Source of the DNA: Camarhynchus parvulus
Lineage: Eukaryota; Chordata; Aves; Passeriformes; Thraupidae
NCBI RefSeq assembly: GCF_901933205.1
Contig: NC_044590.1
Location: 11,435,501 to 11,499,500, forward strand
DNA length: 64,000 nt
Direction of reading: 5' to 3'
Shown here: positions 10,520-22,249 of the stretch, piece after piece
Numbering within the stretch: position 1 is the first letter of the stretch
How the letters are laid out: every line of letters starts with the position of its first letter
Notes under the pieces: model-generated
What the model saw: only the letters and a program-made list of their open reading frames with translations
What the model was told of the DNA's origin: nothing
Database searches by the model: none
Program-made: the position numbers and the translations under genes

Positions 10520-12778
10520 TGCTGCCCTCTGTGTGGCCACCCAGAAGCACAATGTGCCTGTGCTGAACACAGCCATCCCTCTGTAGGGGCAGGACAGCAG
10601 GAAATCAAGGTGGAACACACACTTTGAAAAGCAAAAAACCCATCTCTAGAGGTAAAATCCCAGGCCTGAATGCAGGGCTGCACTGAACAGGTGTGTTTAT
10701 TTTGAAATGAGGATAAAGGAGCCAGTAAATCATTCCCACATAGCCACAGGAGAGCTGGCAGAGGGCAGGGCCTTTCAGAGGTTATCCAGGATCAAAACAC
10801 CAACTTGGAATTTAAAAGCCAAAAGCCCTCTCCTCCATCCAGAGTAATTTTGCACAGGAGCAGCTGTGGTGGCAGGAACAGAGGCAGGATGCTCTTAATT
10901 TCCATTCTTTATGATGCATAGCAGTCACTTTGGAGAGACACAGCAAACTGGCATTTTTCTAACCTTCCTAATGAAAACCTCATCCCAAATTTCATTCTGC
11001 TCAGTAAGAACAGCAGCACAAGTTGTGGGCAGAGCAGAGAGAAAGCAATGATCCCTCTGTTCACCACATCTGTATTTTTTTTCCATCTCTGCTGATCTCA
11101 GACAAATTCCTATTAACTCAGGGTCTCTGAGGAGGCTCTGCCTGGACCAGCATTCCCATGTTCCCTGCATTAACTGCAGGAAATGCAATGGATGTTTCTC
11201 CCAGTGCCATGAATCAGCTACTAAAATGCCTACTCAGCAATCTCCTGATGCACAGATCTCCCTCTGCCACCCACTGCCCAAAACCTCCCAAAAAAGTGGA
11301 GAAATAATTCTTTTTAACATCTATTATTACATAATACTACTGGAAACATCAAAAGGAAACTGCTTTCTACTGTTTACTTGTTTAATACTTTTTTTTTTTC
11401 CTTATGTAACTAAAGAGAATGAAGAGTGGAGTTTTCTAACAAGCAAAGTTCAGCCCCAGTTGGGATGAAGCTGGCACAGGCTTCCACGGGGAAATAAAAC
11501 CTAAACCACATCAAGTAGTTTTTAAATTCCACCCTAAAACTAACAAGCTTAAGGAAAACAAGCTGAAATCTGCCTTTGCACATTTTTCTGTGGTAGCAGC
11601 AAATGTCTGCAGAAACATTAGTACATTAAACACTTCGGAGCCAAGGTCTGTACTTGCAGTCTGCAAATGAAGAAAGTAGAAGGGATTTATTTGCCCCAAA
11701 GCCATCAGACAGACAAGGACCCAAGTGAATACACAGCCCAGAGCCTCTCCATCTGCTGCTCCTGTGCCTGCTGGGCAGCCACGCTGCCCCAGCCCACTGC
11801 AGGGGAAGGATAACACAATCTGGAGGATGTTTTCTGCTGTAACTGCGTCTCCAAAGAGGCAACAGATCTATACTGGGAAGCCCTCACATTGATGGTTTGC
11901 TCTGAGACCAAACTTTGATGAAGAATTTCTCATTTGGGTAAACCAAAGCCATTCTCATTTTAATTTAACATTTCGCTGCAACGAACAGAAGAATCAAAGG
12001 CACTGGAGATTTCTGCCAGGCTATAATAGAAGTTGAATTAAGTTCAAAATTTCTGGGTCAGAAAAAAATTCAAACATGAAAATATTTGCATTCCAAATCA
12101 GAGTAAAGAGCTGAATTTCTTTTAACCTCTGAAACAGGACTTGTCAGGCTCTGGTTTGATCATCTTTTTAATCAAAATGACACATTTGGATATTTCAGAA
12201 TCACTTCTCTGAGTCCTCAAAGCTGCAATTCAGCCTGATATGAAGAAATGTTGTCCTGAGCTCCCCTCTCCTGGCAGGAGCAGCCCTTTGTGGATGCCCC
12301 ATTCCAGCACTGGGGATCGATCAGAATTTGGGAATGCAGGAGATGCAGATCAAGCCTTTTGTCCATAAGCTCAGCAGCTTCCCAAGGCCCAGGCAGGGAG
12401 GAGCTCAGAGCAAAATAAAGCCACAATTTCTCCAATCCAAAAGAAAAACACTTCAGGAAGACAGTTCAGACACTTCAAGTACCAATATTTTTGTATGGGC
12501 CATGAGAAAAGCATCCATAAAGTACAAGCGGGAAGTTGCTTGCTTGTCTTCAAACTTGTCCTCAAATTTCCACTGAGAAACTGACTTAGAAGTTAACACA
12601 CTTTCTACCATGAAATAATTGATTAATAATTTCCAAACAGTTTTTATTTAAAACTGTGATTTAATTCATATTTGAACTGTTCATTGAAAATTCTTTTCCC
12701 CTCAGTGTTACTTTAAGGCTGAGCGATGGTTGATGGGCCACTAGAATTAATTCCAATTGTCATTAATCTTTCAATTGC
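10520..12778. other. Unique sequence, no feature recognised
   Basis: Noncoding-looking DNA with short poly-T and AT-rich stretches. Overlapping open frames up to about 101 codons (minus, 11511-11816) have no visible domain. No CR1 or LTR signature is found. Confidence 0.5.
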
Positions 12779-12836
12779 CTTTTTTGGGATTGGTTGGGGT
12801 TTTTTTTTTGTTTTGTTTTGGGTGTTTTTTTCTGTC
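12779..12836. repeat. T/G-rich low-complexity tract
   Basis: Almost entirely T and G, with T runs separated by GG (for example around 12801-12830). Low-complexity DNA. No retroposon body is recognisable beside it. Confidence 0.7.
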
Positions 12837-13969
12837 TCTTCTGAAGCAGCCAGCAAAAAAAACCTCCAACAAAATTATCTGAAGAAGCTACAAATACCAA
12901 CAAGCAACAGAACAGAGAAACACTGCTTGGAAATTCAGCAAGCATAGATATCCATGCACTGTCAGAGACACCTGCTTTTATTCACTGTTCCTATTGTATC
13001 AGGAGGAAATATCAAATTCATTTAAATACAGAGAAGGACTTCCAAAAGGAATGTAAAAGCAGCAGTGTTGAGGTTTTTGGTATTTAGCACAGTCCTGTGC
13101 TTGGCAGGGGACTGCAAAGGGGCCATGCAGCTTCTCAAGCCATTAACCACCATTCAATTCTCCTTTTCTCTCAAATACAGAGAGCCTAAGACAATATTTT
13201 ACCTTTTCTATTAAAATTTAATTACAGGAATGTAATTAGTGCCACAGCTTGAAGCCAGGGTGAGAAAAGCACAGTGCAGGTACCAGCTTTCCCTCCTTCC
13301 AGCACCCAGAGCAGCTGAGGGGAGGATGAGCAGGCGCAGGGATGTTTGTAAGGGGCAGAAGTGCCCACAGGGCTGGGAGGGAATGCTTTGGGCTTTACAA
13401 GGGGAGGCAGCATGGCACAGAGGTGTCTTTTCATCTGCACTCTGCCGAATTCCACCTTTAGCTGATGCAATAAATTACATATGATATAATCAATTATATA
13501 AACAAACAGACTGGCAAGAGGTGCAACCTTTCCATGGTCGATAAAACCCCTTTGATTTTAGTGATTAGCTGTAAATGAGCACCCAATTGCATGCACAGAA
13601 GGAAGAATGGACACAAAATGGAGCAGTGACAGCCAGCTGTGCTCCAAGCCAAAGTTGATACATGTGTGATTTGAGGTGCCAGAGGTTGTTGATAACACAA
13701 AACGTCCAAACCTGGAGCTGCTTTGAGAACACAACTCCTTGAGATGCTTCCTTCAAAGCAGCAGCAGGAATCAATCTTCAGGTCTTTACACTGCTTCTCT
13801 ACAGCAGCAGAAGCACTGCAAATGATCCATGACTAATTCTTCTGAGTTAATGAAGAGAATTAAATCCATCCTTTCTTACTTTACACTGAGGGGTCAATCC
13901 ACCCCTGAGCTGCCTCTGTGCAAACACGAGGGCCCAGCACAGGCAGGGAGGAGCAGAGGATGTTCTCCC
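12837..13969. other. Unique sequence, no feature recognised
   Basis: No gene or known repeat. It ends at the TCCC target site of LTR B1. Confidence 0.5.
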
Positions 13970-14390
13970 TGATGCCTGAAGTTTTTAGCTTTCCTTTTTT
14001 ACAGATCCTGCATTAGTGTCTAACTCTGAACTCCACACAGAGTGTCAGTAAGCTCTCTTCACATTTTGGTCAGACAGAACAATCCTTTTCCAGATGGGAA
14101 CCAAGGGCATCATTGCAGCCTCAGGCCCAAAAAGTAGAAACAAAAGTGAATTGGGGAGGAGCAAACTGGGGGAATGTGACTTCATTACCTGAGGCTGTAA
14201 TTGGACAATTAACCCCTGATATGCCATTAGACCAAACAGAAAAAACTCTTGACTTTTATCTATCTTGGGTGAGCCTCTCCCAGGCACTTGCACTACCCAA
14301 GGTGTATCCTTTGAAGGACTTAAATAAATACCTACTTTATTCCTTTAACTCTGTCCAGCCTCTGTTCTAGGTAGCCACTCCAAGGCATCA
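13970..14390 (+). mobile_element. Solo LTR, family B (copy B1), ERV1-like
   Basis: A 421-bp LTR starting TGATGCCTGAAG and ending CAAGGCATCA, so the termini form an inverted repeat (TGATGCC/GGCATCA). TCCC flanks both ends (13966-13969, 14391-14394), a 4-bp TSD typical of class I (gammaretrovirus-like) insertions. A poly(A)-type TAAATAAATAC lies near 14322. Copies are at 18983, 27328 and 29333. The minisatellite begins 10 bp to the right. Confidence 0.85.
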
Positions 14391-14400
14391 TCCCAGCCCA

Positions 14401-15596
14401 GGCTGTGAGGAGCACAGGATGCTGTCCCAGCACACTGAGGAGCACAGGATGCTCTCCCAGCACACTGAGGAGCACAGGATGCTGTCCCAGCACACTGAGG
14501 AGCACAGGATGCTCTCCCAGCACACTGAGGAGCAGAGGATGCTGTCCCAGCACACTGAGGAGCACAGGATGCTCTCCCAGCACACTGAGGAGCACAGGAT
14601 GCTGTCCCAGCACACTGAGGAGTACAGGATGCTGTCCCAGCACAGTGAGGAGCACAGGATGCTGTCCCAGCACACTGAGGAGCACAGGATGCTCTCCCAG
14701 CACACTGAGGAGCACAGGATGCTGTCCCAGCACAGTGAGGAGTACAGGATGCTGTCCCAGCACAATGAGGAGCACAGGATGCTGTCCCAGCACAGTGAGG
14801 AGCACAGGATGCTGTCCCAGCACAGTGAGGAGCACAGGATGCTGTCCCAGCACAGAGGAGCACAGGATGCTGTCCCAGCACAGTGAGGAGCACAGGATGC
14901 TGTCCCAGCACAGTGAGGAGCACAGGATGCTCTCCCAGCACAGTGAGGAGCACAGGATGCTGTCCCAGCACAGAGGAGCACAGGATGCTGTCCCAGCACA
15001 GTGAGGAGCACAGGATGCTCTCCCAGCACAGTGAGGAGCACAGGATGCTCTCCCAGCACAGTGAGGAGCAGAGGATGCTGTCCCAGCACAGTGAGGAGCA
15101 AAGGATGCTCTCCCAGCACACTGAGGAGCAGAGGATGCTGTCCCAGCACACTGAGGAGCACAGGATGCTCTCCCAGCACAGTGAGGAGCACAGGATGCTC
15201 TCCCAGCACAGTGAGGAGCAGAGGATGCTGTCCCAGCACACTGAGGAGCACAGGATGCTCTCCCAGCACACTGAGGAGCACAGGATGCTCTCCCAGCACA
15301 GTGAGGAGCAGAGGATGCTGTCCCAGCACAATGAGGAGCACAGGATGCTGTCCCAGCACACTGAGGAGCACAGGATGCTGTCCCAGCACAATGAGGAGCA
15401 GAGGATGCTGTCCCAGCACAATGAGGAGCACAGGATATTCTCCCAGCACAGTGAGGAGCACAGGATGCTGTCCCAGCACAGTGAGGAGCACAGGATGCTG
15501 TCCCAGCACACTGAGGAGCACAGGATGCTCTCCCAGCACAGTGAGGAGCACAGGATGCTGTCCCAGCACAGTGAGGAGCACAGGATATTCTCCCCC
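14401..15596. repeat. Forty-unit 30-bp minisatellite
   Basis: The unit is cacaNTGAGGAGCACAGGATGCTNTCCCAG. Counting from 14401 gives 38 units of 30 bp and two of 28 bp (14851-14878 and 14969-14996), which totals exactly 1,196 bp. Units differ mainly at the base after CACA (C, G or A), at AGCACA/AGCAGA/AGTACA, and at GCTG versus GCTC. Since 30 is a multiple of three and stops are absent in five of six frames, very long repetitive open frames appear on both strands (up to about 458 codons). These are best read as repeat artefacts. There are no spacers, so it is not a CRISPR-like array. Confidence 0.97.
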
Positions 15597-16565
15597 AGCT
15601 CCCAAAGCCCAGTGTCCCCCCTGACCAGCCACACACAGTGGGCAGGATGGGCCCAGCAGCCAGAAGCCCTTTGGGCTGCATTCCCATTCCTTCCTGACCT
15701 AACACTCCAAACCTCTCTCACACTCCTCCATTTCTCCCTTAATTACTACAAGTAATTTTATTAATATACTTTGCAGCACCATTAACTATTACCTGAGGCT
15801 TAGCTTTAAATATGATGAGACTACATAATCTTAATGGCACTAATTAATAGTGCCATGACTTTAAAATTTCACAGATCTGACCAACAAAGCGTATCAAGGG
15901 GGGAATTTTTTGGTTGGTAATTTTTGTTGGTAAAGTAATGCCCCTGACAAACAGGAGCACAAAAGTGGGAGTTATAAAAGCAGAGAATTAAACTAAAAGC
16001 AAAGTATCTCCCCAAAGTAACTAAATTCAAAGGAATTAGGACAAACATGGAAGTTTGTCCAAAACACTCAAGCTTTGGTCATCAATTCAGGGACAGGAGG
16101 GACTGGAAAGGCAGAGGTAAGGTCCCATTTGTTTGGATTTTTTTTTAAATTTTTATTTTAATTTTTTGTTTTCTAAGCACTGAAGCAACCACCAAGCTCT
16201 CTCTTGATATTGCTCTGGTGGCCAAAGGCCAATGACCACCAATGGGACAGGGTAGTAAAAGCTTCAGGAGCTGCAGACCTGGACACTGCACCAGCCAGAA
16301 AACAGAGGGTGGACAACCAAAACAGAGAGAGAGACCTTGTTCCTTCAGTGGCACATTTAATATTTAATCCTCATGGCACATCCTGTCAAAGTAGAAAGGC
16401 TAAAGCTGTGTGTCCTCAGCAGAGGTTCTGCCAAAATGTTCAAATGTATGGCTCTTGTGACTAACCTGTCAAAAAACCTGGCACCAGAAATTTGTACTGG
16501 GGGTTTTTATTTCTGGATTTTATGTTGTCCGCCCTTCTCTCTCTCAGTTGAGCAGGGAGTTTAAC
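15597..16565. other. Unique AT-rich sequence
   Basis: Right flank of the minisatellite, then AT-rich noncoding DNA with a T/A-rich tract at about 16138-16170. No gene is recognised. Confidence 0.5.
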
Positions 16566-16583
16566 AAAAAAAAAAAAAAAAAA
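16566..16583. repeat. A homopolymer run
   Basis: Eighteen A residues. No attached retroposon is identified. Confidence 0.8.
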
Positions 16584-16769
16584 CCCAAATTTGCTTTATT
16601 CCCAGCTCCCAAAATTCAGCAGCTCATCAATCAAGGAGAAACACAAACTGCAGGTACTGCTGGTGTGGTTTCCAGAGGCTCTGAGCAAACAGCTCTGAGG
16701 AGCCACAGCTGCACAGCACCACCCAGAAAATCGTCCTGGGAACAGAAGCACAGCAGTCAAACTGCTCCA
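16584..16769. other. Unique sequence, no feature recognised
   Basis: Short noncoding stretch before the AT-rich block. Confidence 0.4.
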
Positions 16770-17090
16770 GAGATGCTATAAATTACGTTGTCAGATGAAG
16801 AGCGATGTATTTCCTCTGCAGTAATACTGTAATTATCAAGAAAGTGCCCTGCCTTTGCCTGTGAGTGCTGTGTGCAGTAATTAATTTTCCTCTGCATACT
16901 GATGTTTGATAGTAATATGTAAATCACTGGGTATTTGCTACAGCTATCTAATGAAATATATCTACTGTCACACTCTTGAAAGCATCTTAAAACAACATTA
17001 AGAAGCTGCATGAACACAGAAATGCAGTGTCCTAATGTGTCTTTAAAGCAGGCTGCAGGTAAAAAGTCTGATAGTGCCAACACCTGAAAT
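16770..17090. promoter_or_regulatory. Candidate conserved noncoding block
   Basis: AT-rich, low-repeat DNA with several homeodomain-like cores: AAATTACG near 16788, GTAATTATC near 16830, AGTAATTAATTTTCC near 16875, and TAGTAATATG near 16909. It also keeps isolated CpGs (16792 and 16802) in an otherwise CpG-poor window. This pattern is common in vertebrate developmental enhancers. Conservation is not testable here, so it stays a guess. Minus-strand frames through it look noncoding. Confidence 0.22.
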
Positions 17091-17838
17091 GCAGCCCTGC
17101 TTTTCCTATTATTTTATTCTTAACAAACCCTCATTGCAGTCAAGAGGCTCAAAAGTTCCAGCCTGAGAGTCTAAAAATCCAAGTGCTCAACACTGGCAGG
17201 GAAATTCTGGTTACCCTGGAGTGCTGGCGAGCCCAGAGAGCCCCAGGGACACCCAGGCAGGGAGGATCACACTGAGGATGATGCAGCTTCTGCCGGGGCT
17301 ACACAGAGCTGGGGACAGAGCAGACAGGAGTCCCGCCGGGAGAAAATATCCCTTGGCACAGCCTTGAAGGAATCTCACCATCCTGCCACCCCAGGCAGCA
17401 CAGGCCAAATTCAAAATGTGCATTAAAAAAGAGCAGTTTTCCTCCTTTCTTTCTACCATTCCCAGGTATAGATAAACTCCAGGTTTATGGGAAATGTCCA
17501 CACCTGGGAACTAAAGAAGTGCTGTAGCTGGAGGGGAACATGAAGCCATTATCTGGTAAAACTCCTCAGTTCAAGCACAGCTTGAGCCTTGCCCCTCTCC
17601 CATGTCCCTCAGCCCTGCCCACCACCACTTTTTCCTCAATAATCACACTGATGCACAATTAACCCTCCCATCCACCACTTCAGCCCTAGAGATCAGCAAT
17701 AAAGCTGTTTCAGAGGTGATTTCCCAGCTCCTGCAGTTGTGGTGTCAATGGCAGGTTGAGGGGAAAAAACCCAACAAATTGACTGAGATTTTGAAATCCT
17801 GCAGAGCAGCATCACACCTAAGGGGTAACAACATCCCT
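17091..17838. other. Unique sequence, no feature recognised
   Basis: Mixed noncoding DNA. Open frames on both strands here are short and mutually overlapping. Confidence 0.45.
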
Positions 17839-17917
17839 GGGCCCAAAAACAACCCTTCAGTGTCTCCTTAGGGTGCTTGGGCACAAAATAACCCTTCAGT
17901 GTCTGCTTAGGGTACCT
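17839..17917. repeat. Two-copy 40-bp tandem duplication
   Basis: The first unit (17839-17878) and second unit (17879-17917) share GGGC-CAAAA-AACCCTTCAGTGTCT-CTTAGGGT with a handful of substitutions and one missing base. It is a simple local duplication and no function is implied. Confidence 0.85.
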
Positions 17918-18399
17918 GGGCACTGCTCTCCAGCCATTCCTGGCAAGAGGAAAACCATCCACACCCTGACCCCAGCACCCATTGCTGCAGCTGTGCTTAA
18001 CTGCAGTGGAATTACCCCCTAAATCTAAAATAGAACATAAACACATTGTTTTCTTACGCTATAAACTCTTGTTTAAGTTCTACATTTCAAATGTTCCACA
18101 TTGGAGTTTTTAGGCAGAAGAATGTTATAATAATCACATCAAGTGTGAATCCTTGACTTCTGCAGAGGCCACGTTAACTCCAGAGTGAAAAATACTTTCA
18201 GAAAAATGATTGTAATTTTGTCTCAATAAAGGCTGCAGGAAGATTCCATCGGGGATTTATTCCACTAGAAGAAAAAATTATTTTTCGGGGAGAAAAAAAA
18301 AAGAAAAATATGCAACTTCTTTTCTTTTTAACAACACACAGCTTAATTGGAAATACAGAAAAAATTAGGACAAAAAAGCCCAGGGAAGTTTAAGGCAAA
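17918..18399. other. Unique AT-rich sequence
   Basis: No gene or known repeat. A short A-rich tract lies near 18275-18305. Confidence 0.45.
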
Positions 18400-18850
18400 A
18401 ACTCTTTAGCAGCTTTGCATACTTGAGCATGAAGCAGAGGCAAATCTACTGATAATCTTCTCTGCTAAATTTATACAAGAGACAGAATATTCTCTAGAGA
18501 ATTTGTTTCTTAAAAAGAAAAAAAAAACTTAGCATTTTACTTGACCAAAATTATTCCCTATTTGAATAATCATGCTTATCCACCTCCAGACTTAGTATTC
18601 TTTTCATGGTGATTTACAGAGTGGCTCTGCCATAAGTGCTGCACAACACTCAGAAGGTCTAAAGAAGTTAATGGTGTGCTGGAAATGCTTGATAAAGAAT
18701 TTTTACTGTCTTTGCCACTTGACAAAATCGAGTAATAAGCATAATAAATAGATGTATCAGACGTTAATGCTATGAAAGCTTTTCTAAATCTTTCTGTCCA
18801 TCTTCCTTGCACTTATTCTGCGTGGGACATGAGATTTCTCTGTCTTTAAA
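18400..18850. promoter_or_regulatory. Candidate conserved noncoding block
   Basis: Non-repetitive AT-rich DNA with developmental-type motifs (CTTTGCATA near 18413, GATAATCTTC near 18451, AGTAATAAGCATAATAAATAG near 18731) and isolated CpGs near 18729, 18761 and 18821. It is bounded on the right by the B3/C3 LTR cluster. A guess based only on composition and motif density. Confidence 0.18.
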
Positions 18851-18982
18851 AGTAAAGCTCAAATTATCTCCTGTTAACCTTTCTCCTAGAAATGCCATCT
18901 GTTAACAATGATTTTAAAAAACAACTTTAAAACCCCATTCCAGCACATGAGGACGAACAGCTCCACTTTTTCTAAAGACCAT

Positions 18983-19847
18983 TGATGTCTTTTTGAGATT
19001 ACCTAAAAACAGAGGTCAGACAGAATTAAGGGAATAAAAAGCAGTTATATTTATTGAAGGGCCTTCAGGTGCATTTCAGGCAGATGAAACCCCCCTAGGT
19101 CCAGCCAAAAAATGGATCACAGGTCACTGCTTTTCACACTTTTATAAGTTTGGTCCATTTGCATATTGGGGGTTTATCAATGATATTTTTGTTTGAAGTT
19201 TGGGGGAAATGATGAGGAGGATTTTACTTAATTGAAAGGTTAATTAATTATTATATTCTATTATTTTATACTATATTACATTACATTTCAACTGAATTTG
19301 TTAAGTACTTAACTGCCTTTCATTGCACAGAATTTCATGACTGTCAGCTGACAGTCATGGCACACATACATCTGGATTCAACTGATCAGTGAATTAAAAC
19401 ACTTACTCTAGAATCTAATTACTAATTTTTTTCAGGTGAACAATTTTCTACAATTGAGAATATTGAGAACAACACAGGCACAGCAAATGAGGTAAGACTT
19501 GTTTTTCCTTTCTCTGAGGTTCAGAGAATATGAATCCTAGAAATTTCTTGGGAAGTTGTGCATTGCATTTCTCTGTGCAATGGGGCGACAGGGGTTAATC
19601 TTCCAATTCCAGCTTCAGGTAATGAAGTCACTGACCCCACGTTTTCTCCCCAACTCACTTTTGTTTCTATCTCTGGGCCCCGAGGCAGGGAGGTGTCCTT
19701 GATTGCCAGGCCTGGAGAGGAATTGCTGTGTCTGCCCAAACTGGGAAAGCAGCAGCTCACACTGTGTGTGGGGTTAGAGTTATACACTAAAGAACTGCAG
19801 GGTTACAAATATATGGAAAATAGAAAAGCTCAAACCCTAAGGCATCA
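18983..19847 (-). mobile_element. LTR family B (copy B3), interrupted by LTR C3
   Basis: The reverse-oriented B LTR runs from TGATGTCTTT (its 3' end) to CTAAGGCATCA. A perfect 4-bp TSD, CCAT, occurs at 18979-18982 and 19848-19851. The two arms, 18983-19174 and 19591-19847, join to give an ordinary B LTR of about 450 bp. The C3 element sits between them. Confidence 0.88.
19175..19590 (-). mobile_element. LTR family C variant (copy C3) nested in B3
   Basis: A 416-bp insert with a perfect 6-bp TSD, GGGGTT, at 19169-19174 and 19591-19596. Intact B copies have this word once. On the minus strand it starts TGTCGCCCCATTGC. It shares with other C copies the run of TTAC/TATTATATT A/T words, 'cagcaaatgagg..aagacttg' and 'ttttcctttctctgagg'. 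It is diverged from C2 and C5 and contains a perfect 24-bp palindrome at 19336-19359. Confidence 0.85.
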
Positions 19848-20104
19848 CCATGAAGCCCCTCAAAGTGAGATATTCCCACCAGTTCTCCCCAGGGCAAGAC
19901 CCTGCTGCCCAACTTCCTGAGCTCTCCAGGGAACTGGCCAAGAAGCCACTTCCACAGGAGGATCATTTGTCCTCCCACCTTTGTCTCATTAAACCTTTTC
20001 AGAGGTTTCTGCTTCCTCCTGAGACCCACTGAGGGACTTTTGGAAGCAGCTGGAACAACCTCACTGATATTACAGACTTATCCCAGTGTGACAGCATTGA
20101 TGGG
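19848..20104. other. Unique sequence between LTRs
   Basis: Short noncoding stretch between B3 and A1. No feature recognised. Confidence 0.45.
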
Positions 20105-20794
20105 TGTGAAAAATGCATATTTTATGATTGGCTTTTTGCAAATATTAAAATGAATATTATATGTGTTGTGTTAGAAAGTTATGCTGTGTTAATTTTATTA
20201 AGTAGTGTTAAATACAGTGTTAAATATAGTGTTAAAGTATAGTGTAAAGTAGTGTTAAATATAGTTTTAGGTTATAACATAATGTTAAAATAGAAAGCAT
20301 GCTATGTAGGATACTTTTTTTAAAGAAAGTATCTTTAAGCACCCCAAGACAGCAGCCAAGGACACTTAAATCTTTCAGAGAAAGAGAATTTATTGCTCCA
20401 TTATGAGGAAAAACAAACTTCTTCCCACCTTGCTCAGTTTATGAAGACACCGTCAGGATTAAGAGGAAGAAGCTGACACTGACCAGACAGAATCCTGTGT
20501 TTGAATGGAATTTATGCATCATGTATGAGGTGTATGAATATGCAACAGGCTATTGCTTTTAAGGGTTAATCCTCTGTTAACGTGGGTCCTTTTTCAGGCT
20601 TATGCAGCCCAGAAAAGGTACCCGGACCATCTGTAACTCTTTGTTCTTATTGTCTCATATTGTCCTAATCCAAACTGTCCAAATTATTATTACTGTAATT
20701 ATATTACTCTTTTTATAACCATTTTATTGCTATTAAACTTTTAAAATTTTTAAAACAAGTGATTGTTTCTAAATTGTTAAAATTGATTTTCACA
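20105..20794 (+). mobile_element. Solo LTR, family A (copy A1), ERVL-like
   Basis: A 690-bp LTR starting TGTGAAAAATGC and ending ATTTTCACA; the family consensus ends GCATTTTTCACA, a 12-bp terminal inverted repeat. The flanks ATGGG/ATGGA fit a 5-bp TSD with one change. It contains an AGTGTTAAATA-type internal stutter at about 20200-20260 that lengthens it relative to other copies. The coding direction of family A is uncertain and the strand given is nominal. Confidence 0.85.
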
Positions 20795-22249
20795 ATGGAG
20801 GCTGAACCAGAGCAGAAATGCAAGTCTTAAAACCTGAGCCCAAGACTCGTCTGGAAAAGCTGTAACAGCCTTGGCTGCTTTGTGACAGGCTGACCTGGGC
20901 TGATGTTCCCCCTTTTGAAGAATTTCCCTGTTGAGTTTTCCCTGGAAAGGCTTTGCTTTGCACTAAGATGCATTCAGACATACAAGTCCCTTTGATGTGT
21001 CAGGACCCACTGAACATTAATAACCCGATTACAGTGCAGAGAGCTCTTGATAAATTCCCCTCAGACAGCAAGATTTGCTTGTTCTGAAGTGTTTACTTCC
21101 ACCCAAACCAGCATTTCAGCCAGGAGCTCTCTCTGTGTAACAGGGGGAAGTCCCTGTGCCCCTCTCTGCTGTGTGGCTGCACAATTCCCATCTCCTCTCC
21201 TCCTCTGATTTGGTGATCCCACCAATTTTGGGAAGCATCACTTCCAAAGGCACCAGGAGCCATCCCCTGGGAGCACAGAGGCCATCCCATGTTTGTCAAT
21301 ACTCAACTCTAACATCTCTCATTTACTCCCACCCTCCTTGGCAGAGTCAGTCACCTTTCTTTTTTTCTTTTGTTGCACATTTCCAATTTGCTGGCTGTTG
21401 CTAAATTGAATAGCTGATGCTAGATTTGCTTTTGTCACAAGGTTGCTACAGACCTTGACTTTTCTCACTACAGAAAATGACTTTGTGTCAGCCCTTAGTG
21501 GTTGTTTATTATGGAGACTTCATAGTGCCGCCCAGTATGGATGTCTTTGATTTTGAAAGAAAATCAAAACAGGCACATGAAGTGTTCTGGGAATGAGAGC
21601 AGTGATGAGGAGGCAGAAAAGGACTACATCATTAACTCACTTTGGCTATAAACTCAGCAGAGCCCAATCTCAGCATTATTACAGTCTGTTTCAATTCTAA
21701 AGTTCAAGTTTAAAAGGAGATGAGATTAACCATTCACAGGCTACAATCACTGCTACAAATTCCTCTCTCATGGTTCCAAAAACTGGGTGTAAAACCACAC
21801 ATTTCACAAGTCAGCTAAAAAATATCACCTACAGCTCCTCTGCTTGCTAATTCTTCAACTTGACTGAGAGGCACAGCAGATCACAACTGCACATCCCTCT
21901 AACTGCCAGTTTATCAGGGAAAAATGTCTGACTTCTCCCTGCAAGCTCTCCTTGCCCCCAAAGCTTCCCTCCTCCCCCCAGCCTATCCTCAGTATCTTCT
22001 CCCACTCCCATTTCACCGTTTCCACTAGAAATAAACTGAGTGGCACAGCAATCCTACAGCAGGAGGAAGAAGAGCACCCCAAAGCCCAAGCTGCTGAAAT
22101 CCTCCCCTTACCCAGGGGCACAGCACACACTGCCCAGATTCTTTGCAGAAAGAGAAGCACCAATTAAAGCACTGAATTTAACAGTGTCACTGGTTTAACA
22201 CAGTTCAACACACCTTGCTCATGGTCAGTGATGGATTCATACACTGAAG
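20795..22249. other. Unique sequence, no feature recognised
   Basis: Lies between A1 and the H LTR. It shows no retroviral internal sequence, so A1 and A2 are not a provirus pair. An AT-rich segment at 21410-21700 is non-repetitive and could be regulatory, but I see no decisive motif. Confidence 0.5.

Noticed and set aside
14401..15596. CRISPR-like array
   Set aside because: Units abut with no unique spacers, and the setting is vertebrate DNA.
14332..15755. Long open frames on both strands (up to 458 codons) as repeat-protein genes
   Set aside because: They are all readings of one 30-bp minisatellite. Five of six frames are open for arithmetic reasons, and 28-bp units shift frames midway.
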